Shown here: positions 34,566-41,652 of the stretch, in pieces
Numbering within the stretch: position 1 is the stretch's first letter
How the letters are laid out: the number at the start of each line of letters is the position of its first letter
Assembly (NCBI GenBank): GCA_002779825.1
Contig: PEVN01000250.1
Location: forward strand, 1 to 41,761
Direction: 5' to 3'
Origin: Armatimonadetes bacterium CG06_land_8_20_14_3_00_66_21
Lineage (GTDB): Bacteria > Armatimonadota > Abditibacteriia > CG2-30-66-41
DNA: 41,761 bases
Translations under genes and position numbers: made by a program
Notes under the pieces: model-generated
What the model was told of the DNA's origin: nothing
The model's input: only the letters and a program-made list of their open reading frames with translations
Databases searched by the model: none

Positions 34566-35024
34566 TCAGTGGAACGTCCGCCACACCTGGTACGGCCACC
34601 CCGCGAGGAGAAGGCACAGTACCACGCGCTCCACAACCTGCCACCACCTACTGGGTCTCGGGTCCGGGAGTTCCCTGCGCGCCGCAGCCATGCCCAACAG
34701 CGCCAGTCCCACGAGGATGGTTGTCGCAAAGAGCAGCGCGCCCACCGGCTGCGTTGCGGCGCCCTCGCGAATCCGCCCGTGGGCAATGAACGCAAATGAG
34801 GTGGTCATGCCGCAGAACGGGCAGGGGATGCCGGTCAGCGTCTTCAGCGTGCACGGCGGTAGCCACAACTGGCAGTGTGTCCCGTAGCCGCGGGCGTCCG
34901 AGGTGAGGCCCCGAGCGACCAGCGCGGGAGCCAGGAACGCGAGCCCCAGGAGTGCACACGCCAGTGGCCCGAAGGTGCGTCGGGGCGCCGCAAGGGCGGG
35001 GGCGGCTTGTTCCACTCCCGTCAT
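34566..35024 (-). CDS. DUF2752 family membrane protein
   Basis: 152 residues from ATG 35024, which overlaps the stop of the preceding gene by 4 bases (ATGA at 35024-35021). It has three hydrophobic helices (about 21-37, 95-112 and 130-145). Between the first two lies the family hallmark: CTLKTLTGIPCPFCGMTTSF, with Cys at 58, 68 and 71. The CPxCG(M/L)T motif defines DUF2752, a small inner-membrane family of unknown function. It is often placed near tRNA-like or secretion genes without clear pattern. Here it is the third gene of an operon headed by a thiol-redox selenoprotein, so its paired cysteines could be redox-active (inference). Confidence 0.88.
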   Translation of the reverse strand: MTGVEQAAPALAAPRRTFGPLACALLGLAFLAPALVARGLTSDARGYGTHCQLWLPPCTLKTLTGIPCPFCGMTTSFAFIAHGRIREGAATQPVGALLFATTILVGLALLGMAAARRELPDPRPSRWWQVVERVVLCLLLAGWPYQVWRTFH

Positions 35025-35275
35025 CGGTAGTCGCCCGGACCGGCCAGGAGGACGCACAGAAGCGCGATTGGGCAGCAGAAGAAGCCGAACAACGCCCAGC
35101 CCCACGGGTTGCGACCTTTGGTGCTGGCGAGGTACCCGCACAGAAGCGCACCGAGGATCGCGCCGCTGCCGCCTCCGCCGGCAACGACCTCGCGGCTTGC
35201 GGCCAGTGCAGGTGCTGCGCCTGCGAGCAGCCCAAAGACCACGCAGGCTGCCATGCACAGGAATGTGCTCCTCAT
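35021..35275 (-). CDS. Small signal-peptide-bearing membrane protein
   Basis: 84 residues. A signal peptide (MRSTFLCMAACVVFGLLAGA, cleavage likely after ALA25) is followed by two short hydrophobic segments: GAILGALLCGYLA and WGWALFGFFCCPIALLCVLLAG. The motif KGRNPWGWALFGFF is typical of small membrane proteins of unknown function in which a 'G+xxxxWxxxG' turn joins two helices. It lies 15 bases after the selenoprotein gene, with AGAGGGA before the ATG, and overlaps the DUF2752 gene. It is rich in Cys for its size (five outside the signal core). Confidence 0.75.
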   Translation of the reverse strand: MRSTFLCMAACVVFGLLAGAAPALAASREVVAGGGGSGAILGALLCGYLASTKGRNPWGWALFGFFCCPIALLCVLLAGPGDYR

Positions 35276-35290
35276 GTCGTGTCCCTCTCC

Positions 35291-36337
35291 TCAGTTCGCT
35301 GCCGCCGCATGCGGCAAGAGCTTGATCGGCAACTCGAACTCCAGCTTGTCGGGCGGCAGGCAGTTGGTTTCGTTACATGCCTGGTAGCTCAACGTCGCCT
35401 TAACGGTGAGGTTCTGCTTCGCTCCCAGAAACGTCAACTCGGCGCGGACAGGCAATGTGCCAGCGTAGCCGGAGAGCTGCTCGTCGAATCCTGCGACGTG
35501 GAGCGGCGTCGCCTTGGGTAGCGGCAGAAGGGTGATCTGCACACCGTCCACCGGCTCCACTGTGAGCTTGGTCGGGTACATCCCTGCCGGGATCGGCTCG
35601 CCGTAGGTGTGCCAGCCGGTCTCGATCTCGACCTCGACATTCAGGCCGACGACCTGCCCGGTGCGAAAAGTGGGCGAGTCCAGCCAGGCCGTCGCCTTTA
35701 CGTGCTTGCCCTCCCGGATGACTGCCCCCGACCGGTCAGCCGGTGCCAGATGGAACTCGGACGTGAGCACCGCCAACGGAACGTCGCGCACCTTGTAGTC
35801 CACGTAGAACTTCCGCTCGATCACCACCCCGGACTCGTCGAGCAGGAAGGAACCGGGGTAGGCGACGCCGTAGATCTGGTGCCCCTCAGGGATCTCGGTG
35901 TTGACAATGCCCAGTTTGCGGATCACCTGGCTGCCTGGATCGCCCAACAGCGGGTACGTGAGGTCGTACTTCGCCGAGAACTTCGCCATGGTCTCCGGCG
36001 AGTCATACGACAGGGCGAAGACTTGAATGCCGTTGCGCTCGAATTCAGGACGGGACTGCTGCAACTCGACCAGTTGCGTGCGGCAGTACGGTCACCACGA
36101 GGCGCTGCGGACGACCAGCAGATAGGCCTTCCGCCCGCCGCGCGCTTCGTGGAACGAGACAAGCTTTCCGTTCTGGTCCGCAAGCGAGAAGTCCGGCATT
36201 CGGTCGCCGACTTTGGGGGCGTCGGGCAGGTCGCGGAGTTGCTGCGCCGAAGGCTGCTTCACCTCCGCTTGCGCTTGGCTTGGAGCCGTGGTTGCGGCCA
36301 ACAGCAGGGCGAGTGCGGGGAATGCGAGTCTGGGCAT
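35291..36337 (-). CDS. Probable selenoprotein: redoxin domain with UxxC motif plus DsbD-N-like domain
   Basis: 348 residues if UGA at 36094-36092 is read as selenocysteine 82. The ATG at 36337 has AGGAGG 9 bases upstream and starts a signal peptide (LAFPALALLLAATTAPSQAQA). The redoxin/AhpC-like domain follows: VGDRMPDFSLADQNGKLVSF and AYLLVVRSASW, then UGA, then PYCRTQLVELQ, and VFALSYDSPETMAKFSAKY. The frame is unchanged across the UGA. Homologous thiol proteins have W-C-P-Y-C there, so Sec replaces the first active-site Cys. Residues about 205-345 (GWHTYGEPIPAGMYPTKL, YQACNETNCLPPDKLEFELP) match the N-terminal domain of DsbD, with Cys321 and Cys326. Likely role: periplasmic thiol-disulfide or peroxide reduction. 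A bacterial SECIS-like hairpin follows the UGA. Confidence 0.88.
36055..36087 (-). promoter_or_regulatory. Bacterial SECIS element of the selenoprotein gene
   Basis: In the mRNA, 20 nucleotides after the UGA, GCAACU (36077-36072) and AGUUGC (36066-36061) form a perfect stem capped by the loop GGUCG. A lower stem ACUGC/GCAGU (36087-36083 with 36059-36055) extends it. A loop beginning GGU within 16-37 nucleotides of the UGA is the known requirement for SelB binding, and the E. coli fdhF loop also carries GGUC. Confidence 0.8.
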
Positions 36338-36367
36338 GAAGCGGTGCCTCCTACGAGAATGCGCTAC

Positions 36368-36463
36368 CAATCCGAGCCGCGACCGTGAGGGAGCGCGTGA
36401 GCCGTCGTCGTTGCGGACCAAGTCAGCCTGTCACGCGCTCCCTCACGGTCGCGGCTCGGATTG
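36368..36463. repeat. Palindromic repeat element, copy 1 ('SRDREGA' family)
   Basis: A perfect 33-bp inverted repeat: CAATCCGAGCCGCGACCGTG and onward (36368-36400) against its complement (36431-36463), with a 30-base centre. The same arms recur at 41534-41623. The centre there is similar to this one when reversed, so the two copies are in opposite orientation. It sits in the leader of the selenoprotein gene, about 30 bases from its ATG. No transposase is encoded. Confidence 0.75.
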
Positions 36464-36668
36464 GCTCCCTCTCTCACTTGCCGGGGCGTCCAAGCGAAGT
36501 GCGAACATGGGTGATTCCTATCATGACCGATTGCGCTCGCTCCGGAAAGCGGGCCGCAGGCCCCGCGCGCCCTCAGTGCTGCCGTAGCTTCGGCGGCTTC
36601 CCGTCCCTCCTCGCAGGGCGCGCGCCGCCCGCGGCGAATAGAGCCGAGCCAAAAGGCCATCATCCCCG
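36464..36668. other. Divergent intergenic region between selenoprotein and UroD-like gene
   Basis: About 200 bases. On the minus strand it holds a copy of the dispersed motif ATAGGAATCACCCATGTTCG with CACTTCGCTTGGACGCCCCG (about 36483-36522). I see no good -35/-10 pair for the rightward UroD-like gene and no RNA gene. Confidence 0.45.
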
Positions 36669-37655
36669 ATGCCAACAATACCTCCCAAGCCTGCCGCCGC
36701 CCGCCTCGCCCGCATGAGGCGCGTCCTGACCCTACAGCGCCCCGACCGCATGCCCTGTAGCGATTGGGCAATGATCGAGTACCGCAAGGACCTCTACCAC
36801 CTCGGCGACATGGAGTTCGTGCCGGAGCCCGGCAAGGTAGGCGTCTCGGCCGATGGCACACGCCGCTTCACCCGGGATGGCGGCGTCTGGGCGGTGAACG
36901 CCGGCCGCAAGTACCGAGAGTACGAGGACGTGCTCAATGTCAACCTCGACCAGTTCCCGGTGGAGGCGGTTGCCGACCCGCTGCTGACCGAGATGTCCCG
37001 GCTGATGGCGGAGCAGTCGCACACCCACTTCGCCGTTCCGATGCACTACGCGACGTTGGTTACCCGGGCGACCATCGAGTTCGGCTGGGAGCCGTTCCTC
37101 ACGGCGGCGGCGTTGGAGCCAGCGCGCTTTGGGCGGATTCTCGACCGGTTCGGCGAAGCGTCGTTAGCCGTAGCGACAGGCTGGGCGCAGACCGATGGCG
37201 TCGAGCTGGTCTGCATTCACGACGACATCGCGGCGACCCGCGGGCCGCTCATGTCCCCTGAGTGGTCACGCCGGTACGTGTTCCCCTGGTACGAGCGGAT
37301 CTTCGCTGCAATCCACGCCCGCGGCCGCAAGGTGCTGTACATGTGCGACGGGAACTACCTGCCAGTGCTCGACGACATTCTTGCGGCCGGGCCCGACGGG
37401 CTGTACATCGAGTCCTCCTCGATGGACCCGAAGCCGTTCATGCGCCGCGCCGGCAAGGACAAGCTCTACCTGATCAAGACCGATTCCCGCAACGTGGACT
37501 TCGGCACGCCGGCCGACATCCGGACCGAACTCGAAAGGCTCCGTGCACTGCACGGTGAATTCCCGGGGATGATGCTCTACCGCGGCGGCGGCAACCCGCG
37601 GTCGGGAAACGCGGCAGCGTTCGAGGAATGCTACCAGAACCTGCTGGTGTACTGA
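36669..37655 (+). CDS. UroD-fold protein, non-haem type, without the zinc motif
   Basis: 328 residues. The uroporphyrinogen decarboxylase/MtaA-like barrel is recognisable from LARMRRVLTLQRPDRMPCSD, DGVELVCIHDDIAATRGPLM, SPEWSRRYVFPWYERIFAAI, GRKVLYMCDGNYLPVLDDIL and GPDGLYIESSSMDPK. Where methyltransferases have HxCGN it reads YMCDGN, and the C-terminal Cys is missing, so the classical zinc site is not formed. That suggests a different chemistry from the paralogue at 9667. No strong Shine-Dalgarno precedes ATG 36669; an ATG at 36714 is an alternative. It is the first gene of a three-gene set, 12 bases before the toroid protein gene. A role in modifying a sugar or methylated compound is only a guess. 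Confidence 0.8.
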   Translation: MPTIPPKPAAARLARMRRVLTLQRPDRMPCSDWAMIEYRKDLYHLGDMEFVPEPGKVGVSADGTRRFTRDGGVWAVNAGRKYREYEDVLNVNLDQFPVEAVADPLLTEMSRLMAEQSHTHFAVPMHYATLVTRATIEFGWEPFLTAAALEPARFGRILDRFGEASLAVATGWAQTDGVELVCIHDDIAATRGPLMSPEWSRRYVFPWYERIFAAIHARGRKVLYMCDGNYLPVLDDILAAGPDGLYIESSSMDPKPFMRRAGKDKLYLIKTDSRNVDFGTPADIRTELERLRALHGEFPGMMLYRGGGNPRSGNAAAFEECYQNLLVY

Positions 37656-37667
37656 GGTGAAGCACCC

Positions 37668-38618
37668 ATGGACCTGAACCAGAAGCTCGAACACTACCAT
37701 CGCGCGGCCGTCAAAGCCGTCGAGTTCCAGCTCCGCCACCAACAGCCGGACGGCGGCTACATCTGGGAGGGCTACGCCAACGACGCCTTCCACAAGCAAG
37801 CCTACTCGTGGGCCATGTCAGGTTACTACGGCAACGCCCACCGCCTGCTCAACTGGGTGAAGGCGGAGCGGCTGGAACCGGACGGGCAGCTCAAGGCGTA
37901 CAACGGCGACTGCTACAAGCACTCCTGGTTTCTCCAGGGCGCGCATCGGTTGGGCCGGTTCGACCTGACGTATCCGGTGATGTCGTTCCTTGAGACGGTG
38001 CAGGCACCGTGCGGTGGGTACCCTCTCCTCGCGAAGGACGAGCGGGTCCGTTCGCTGGCGACGGCGTGGACCGGTGTGTCGGCACTGCTCATGGGCCGCA
38101 TGGACATCGCCCAGAGAGTGGCGGACTGGTGCGTGAACCTGCTCGAGCAGCAGCCGGACGAATCGCGTTTCTACTGCCAGACCACCAGAGACGGCACGCT
38201 CTGCACCGACGGCGAGTTCATCGACACGGCGAAGACGAAGCAGAGCTACTGGGAGATCAGCCTGCCCATGCAGCACATGTGTCGCATGTGCATGGCCACC
38301 GGACAGCAGCAGTACCTGGACTATGCCGGCCGATTCTTCGAAGTCAAGCTCCGTTGCGCCGAAGACAACTACTCCTTCGTCGGCAGCGGCAAGAGCAGCC
38401 TCGCTGCGGCGCTCTACTACCTGCTCACCGACGACAAGCGCGCCCGCGACTGCTGCATCCGCTACTGTGACTTCCTCGTGGAGACCCAGCGCAAAGAGGG
38501 CGGCTGGCGCGACGCCGATTACGGCGAACCGGACATTCCGCTCATCTACCTTGACCACGCCGCCGAGTTCGGCGTGTGGCTGCAGGAGAACGCGGCGATT
38601 CTCGCCAGCAAGCAGTGA
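37668..38618 (+). CDS. Alpha/alpha-toroid protein (prenyltransferase/terpene cyclase or glycosidase-like fold)
   Basis: 316 residues, no signal peptide. Repeating helix pairs with QxPDGG-type turns are visible: EFQLRHQQPDGGYIW, SFLETVQAPCGGYPLL and DFLVETQRKEGGWRDADYGE. There are aromatic-rich helices between them (HKQAYSWAMSGYYGNAH, CYKHSWFLQGAHRL). QxxDGGW repeats mark the alpha/alpha6 toroid shared by terpene cyclases, prenyltransferases and several uronate hydrolases. The DxDD motif of cyclases is absent. Within a set with a UroD-like protein and a sugar dehydrogenase, a cytosolic carbohydrate-related enzyme is more likely than a terpene cyclase. GGTGAA precedes the start. Confidence 0.75.
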   Translation: MDLNQKLEHYHRAAVKAVEFQLRHQQPDGGYIWEGYANDAFHKQAYSWAMSGYYGNAHRLLNWVKAERLEPDGQLKAYNGDCYKHSWFLQGAHRLGRFDLTYPVMSFLETVQAPCGGYPLLAKDERVRSLATAWTGVSALLMGRMDIAQRVADWCVNLLEQQPDESRFYCQTTRDGTLCTDGEFIDTAKTKQSYWEISLPMQHMCRMCMATGQQQYLDYAGRFFEVKLRCAEDNYSFVGSGKSSLAAALYYLLTDDKRARDCCIRYCDFLVETQRKEGGWRDADYGEPDIPLIYLDHAAEFGVWLQENAAILASKQ

Positions 38619-38667
38619 GCAGCGGAGGCGACCGGTTCGCCCGCGACAAGCAGGGAGGTCTCAACAC

Positions 38668-39705
38668 ATGGACGAGAAGCTGCGGTTCGGTCTGATCGGG
38701 TGCGGCGGACAAGGGCGCTACCTGTCCGAGGCACTCAGTCTCACGAAGCAGGCGGACTTCGCGGCCTGCGCCGATCTCGATCTGGAGCGCGCAGCAACTG
38801 CCGCCCAGCAGTGCGGGTACCGGGAGACCTTCGGCAGCGCCGCGGAGATGCTGTCGAATACTGACCTCGACGCCGTCATCGTGGCGACAATCCACGATCA
38901 GCTCCAGCCGTGCGGCCTGGCCGTGGTCGAGGCCGGCAAGCACCTGTTCATCGAGAAGCCGATGGCTCTGACTGCGGCCGATGGGCAACGGCTCGTGGAC
39001 GCCGCCAGGGCAAAGAACGTCAAGGTGATGGTCGGCTACACGCTGCCGTTCCTCTCGACGCGCCGGAAGCTGAGGCAGCTTCTGGACGAGGGCGCCGTCG
39101 GTGAGCTGGCGCATGTGTTCGCCGGGCAGCTCATCGGCGGCATGGGCGGCTGGCTCGGTCAGCCGGAACACGGCGGCGGGCCGCTGTTCTACATCGGCAC
39201 GCACGTCCTCTACCAGGTGCTCGACGTGGTGCGGCGGAAGGCGGAGCGGGTCTACGCTGAGGTCACGTTGACGGACGCTGGCGTGGACCGTGAATGCCTG
39301 TTCACCGTGCGGTTTGAGGGCGGCGTCGTCGCACAGATCGCCACCTCGCAACGGCTGGGCGGGCGATATGGCTGGATCGACGTCCTCGGCTCGGCCGGTC
39401 GCGTGCGGTCGGAGTGGGAGAGCCCCGACGTGTTCGTCCAGAGCACCGCGATCCCGGCGTATCGCCAGGAGACGCTGATCCGCGTCCCCGACGAATCCGT
39501 CGGCCCCAAGGTGGCGCTGGGCGACAAGGCGAGCGTCACGGGCTTCAAGTACGTCCGAGCGTGGGCGGAGGAGTTTGCCGACTTCCTCGCCGCCATCCGC
39601 GAAGACCGCGACCCCGCGGTCACCGGCGAAGATGGCGTGCGCGTGTTGGAGATCACCGACGCCGTGTTCGAGTCGGGGCGCACGGGACTGCCCGTGGCGC
39701 TGTAG
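38668..39705 (+). CDS. Gfo/Idh/MocA family oxidoreductase
   Basis: 345 residues from ATG 38668, with GGGAGG 9 bases upstream; the longer open frame overlaps the toroid gene in another frame. The Rossmann start is RFGLIGCGGQGRYLSEAL with AACADLDLERA ending the second strand. EKPMALT carries the family catalytic Lys. The C-terminal part includes GGGPLFYIGTHVLYQVLDVV, with H in the place of the usual catalytic HxxD segment. Likely NAD(P)-dependent oxidation or reduction of a sugar or cyclitol in the cytosol. It is distinct from the dehydrogenase at 21908 (different insert and tail). It follows the toroid gene by 49 bases and converges with the sulfatase. Confidence 0.9.
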   Translation: MDEKLRFGLIGCGGQGRYLSEALSLTKQADFAACADLDLERAATAAQQCGYRETFGSAAEMLSNTDLDAVIVATIHDQLQPCGLAVVEAGKHLFIEKPMALTAADGQRLVDAARAKNVKVMVGYTLPFLSTRRKLRQLLDEGAVGELAHVFAGQLIGGMGGWLGQPEHGGGPLFYIGTHVLYQVLDVVRRKAERVYAEVTLTDAGVDRECLFTVRFEGGVVAQIATSQRLGGRYGWIDVLGSAGRVRSEWESPDVFVQSTAIPAYRQETLIRVPDESVGPKVALGDKASVTGFKYVRAWAEEFADFLAAIREDRDPAVTGEDGVRVLEITDAVFESGRTGLPVAL

Positions 39706-39761
39706 AAACCGCCCACGTGCCCCACGGTCCAGCAGGCTGCGAGCGCAAGCACCGCACAACG

Positions 39762-39800
39762 GGACGCCCGAACTCGTTCGGGGGAGCAGGCAGGCTGCTC
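39762..39800. repeat. Paired hairpins between convergent genes (dispersed palindrome copy B)
   Basis: CCCGAAC-TC-GTTCGGG (39767-39782) is followed directly by GAGCAG-GCAGG-CTGCTC (39784-39800). The first hairpin, preceded by GGACG, is shared with the repeat at 41238 and resembles copy A at 6978. Lying between the ends of the dehydrogenase and sulfatase genes, it may also serve as a two-way transcription stop, though there is no T-run. Confidence 0.55.
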
Positions 39801-41199
39801 AGTACGGCCACTCCCGCGTCAGCGGCTGTTCAATCCTGAGCATCCGGCCGAGTAGAGCCTTCCGCGCGTCCGCCAGCGCGCCGGCGTAGGTCGGGTCGGC
39901 GGCGACGTCGCGGTACTCCCAGGGGTCGGTATCGAGGTCATAGAGACGCTCAACTCCACTGGCTTCGGCGACGTAGCGGAACCCGGGCAGGCGAAGCGAG
40001 CGCCAGCCGTGATGCTCGCACAGCGCCAGCGAGTCGCCTTCGCAAGTGGTGCAGTCAGCGGGTACAGGCAGTTGGTCGCCTTGGACCTGCGGCGGGATCG
40101 GGACGCCGGCCAGGCGCAGGAGCGTGGGCACGAGGTCGACGCACTCGACGAGATCGCTCACCCTCCTCCCCGCGGCGCCGCCCAGGGCTTCCGGCACTCG
40201 GAAGAGGAGTGGCACGCGGCTCACCACATCGGGCGCCCAATGGCCCTTCCCGTACCGCAGATGCTCGCCGAGCCACTCGCCGTGGTCGCTGGTGAACACC
40301 ACGATGGTGTTGTCGGCGAGACCCAGCTCCTCGAGGGTGTCGAGGAGGCGCCCGACCCAATGATCCACCTCGCTGATCATTGCGTAGTAGCCCTGCGTCA
40401 CCGAACGGAGTTCCTCGTCGCTGAAGTGGTCGGCGGTGCGCTTGGCGTCCATATCCGGCGGGAAGGTAGGAATAGGCACGTCGGCCGGGTCGTAGAGGTC
40501 CAGGAACTCCTGTGGCGCGACCCACGGCGAGTGGGGCGAGTAGAAGCCGGCGAAGCAGAAGAACGTGTCATCCTTGTGCCGCCGCAAGTATTCGATGGTC
40601 TGCTCGCCGACGAACGCCGCCTGGGTCACGTCGCTCCGCCCCGGGAACGGACGTGCCTTCCGCGCCTCCCGCTCGGGGTGGCGAATCCCGTCCCTGACGC
40701 CGAGCAGCCGCTGCCAGTGCTCGGTGACCGGCGGCAGGCCGAGGCTCACGAAGTCCAACTGGTCGGGCGCTTTGCGCCGGACCCACGCGCGGTAGGCGTC
40801 CTCATAGCACCCGGGCTCGTCCGACAGCTCCAGGTGGTGGAAACCGTACGCCGGATGGACTTCCCGGTGGTCGCGGTTGGAGTGCGGCAGGAAGTGGAGC
40901 TTGCCGATGAGCGCGTTGTGGTAGCCGTAGTTCCGCAGCATGGCCGGGAGCGTCACCGTGTCTTCCGGCACGGTCACCGCCATGTGGGTGATCCTGAGCG
41001 CCGAGCAGTACTGCCCGGTCAGCACGCTCACGCGGCTCGGCATGCACACGGGGTTCTGTGCGAAGGCGTGGTCGAAGTTCGTGCCCTCCGCGGCGAGTCG
41101 GTCCAGGTTCGGCGTGTGAATGACGCTGTTGCCATTGGCCGCCAGCGTGTCCCAGCGTTGCTGGTCGGTGTGGATGAAGAGGATGTTGGGTCGTGTCAA
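39799..41199 (-). CDS. Sulfatase (formylglycine-dependent, alkaline phosphatase superfamily)
   Basis: 466 residues from TTG 41199; GGAG lies about 13 bases upstream, and the family begins at this point (RPNILFIHTDQQRWDTL). The sulfatase signature VCMPSRVSVLTGQY holds Cys52 in CxPSR, which is converted to formylglycine by a maturase encoded elsewhere. Metal and substrate residues include D12 near the start and TSDHGEWLGEH near the middle. GKLHFLP, HSPWVAP and YYAMISEVD are further family motifs. There is no signal peptide, so the enzyme may be cytosolic or use another start. It removes sulfate from a sulfated glycan or small ester. Planctomycetota carry many such genes for algal polysaccharides. 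It converges with the dehydrogenase at 38668. Confidence 0.93.
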   Translation of the reverse strand: MTRPNILFIHTDQQRWDTLAANGNSVIHTPNLDRLAAEGTNFDHAFAQNPVCMPSRVSVLTGQYCSALRITHMAVTVPEDTVTLPAMLRNYGYHNALIGKLHFLPHSNRDHREVHPAYGFHHLELSDEPGCYEDAYRAWVRRKAPDQLDFVSLGLPPVTEHWQRLLGVRDGIRHPEREARKARPFPGRSDVTQAAFVGEQTIEYLRRHKDDTFFCFAGFYSPHSPWVAPQEFLDLYDPADVPIPTFPPDMDAKRTADHFSDEELRSVTQGYYAMISEVDHWVGRLLDTLEELGLADNTIVVFTSDHGEWLGEHLRYGKGHWAPDVVSRVPLLFRVPEALGGAAGRRVSDLVECVDLVPTLLRLAGVPIPPQVQGDQLPVPADCTTCEGDSLALCEHHGWRSLRLPGFRYVAEASGVERLYDLDTDPWEYRDVAADPTYAGALADARKALLGRMLRIEQPLTREWPY

Positions 41200-41533
41200 C
41201 GGTCTGTGTTCTCCGCGGATTGGTCTTCGCCGCGCCTGGACGCCCGAACTTGTTCAGGGGCTGCGCGCCGAGGGACCCGTGCCAGGCGACAGGAACTGCA
41301 CGAGCTGGAAGCGAAGTATTACCCAGGCGAGCGTCCCCCGCAATGGCCCGCCGAGGACCACGCCACCACGAACCGGCGCGTTGGAAGTCAGGCGGAAGCC
41401 GGTTTGCCCGTGCGGAACGCTGGCGGTGGCCGAACGGCTGCCGCCTAACTTCCGGCCGGCAGGCCGTTCTCACACGAGTCAGCCATGCCCGCCCGTTGGT
41501 TGGGCACCACGGCCAATGGAAACGCCGGGCCAT
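41200..41533. other. Intergenic region before the palindromic repeat
   Basis: About 330 bases with no gene that I can support. On the plus strand LHELEAKYYPGERPPQWPAE is open and protein-like but has no recognisable start or family. The short palindrome at 41238-41260 is the only clear structure. Confidence 0.4.
41238..41260. repeat. Dispersed palindrome copy C
   Basis: GGACGCCCGAACTTGTTCAG followed by GGG. Over this stretch it differs at two positions from copy B (39762-39784). It forms an imperfect hairpin, CCCGAAC-TT-GTTCAGGG. Confidence 0.5.
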
Positions 41534-41623
41534 TCCGAGCCGCGACCGTGAGGGAGCGCGTGACACGCTGACTGTCCCCGCGACGCCGACGGCTCACGCG
41601 CTCCCTCACGGTCGCGGCTCGGA
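41534..41623. repeat. Palindromic repeat element, copy 2 ('SRDREGA' family)
   Basis: A perfect 30-bp inverted repeat: TCCGAGCCGCGACCGTGAGG and onward (41534-41563) against 41594-41623, with a 30-base centre. The arms are identical to those of the element at 36368-36463. It ends 29 bases before the alcohol dehydrogenase ATG, mirroring the placement of copy 1 before the selenoprotein. Confidence 0.75.
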
Positions 41624-41652
41624 TGTAGAACGCATTTTCAAGGGAGTCGCTC

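Noticed and set aside
41290..41446. Protein-like plus-strand stretch LHELEAKYYPGERPPQWPAE as a small gene or gene remnant
   Set aside because: There is no start codon with a ribosome site, no family is recognised, and it is too short to separate from chance openness at this GC content.
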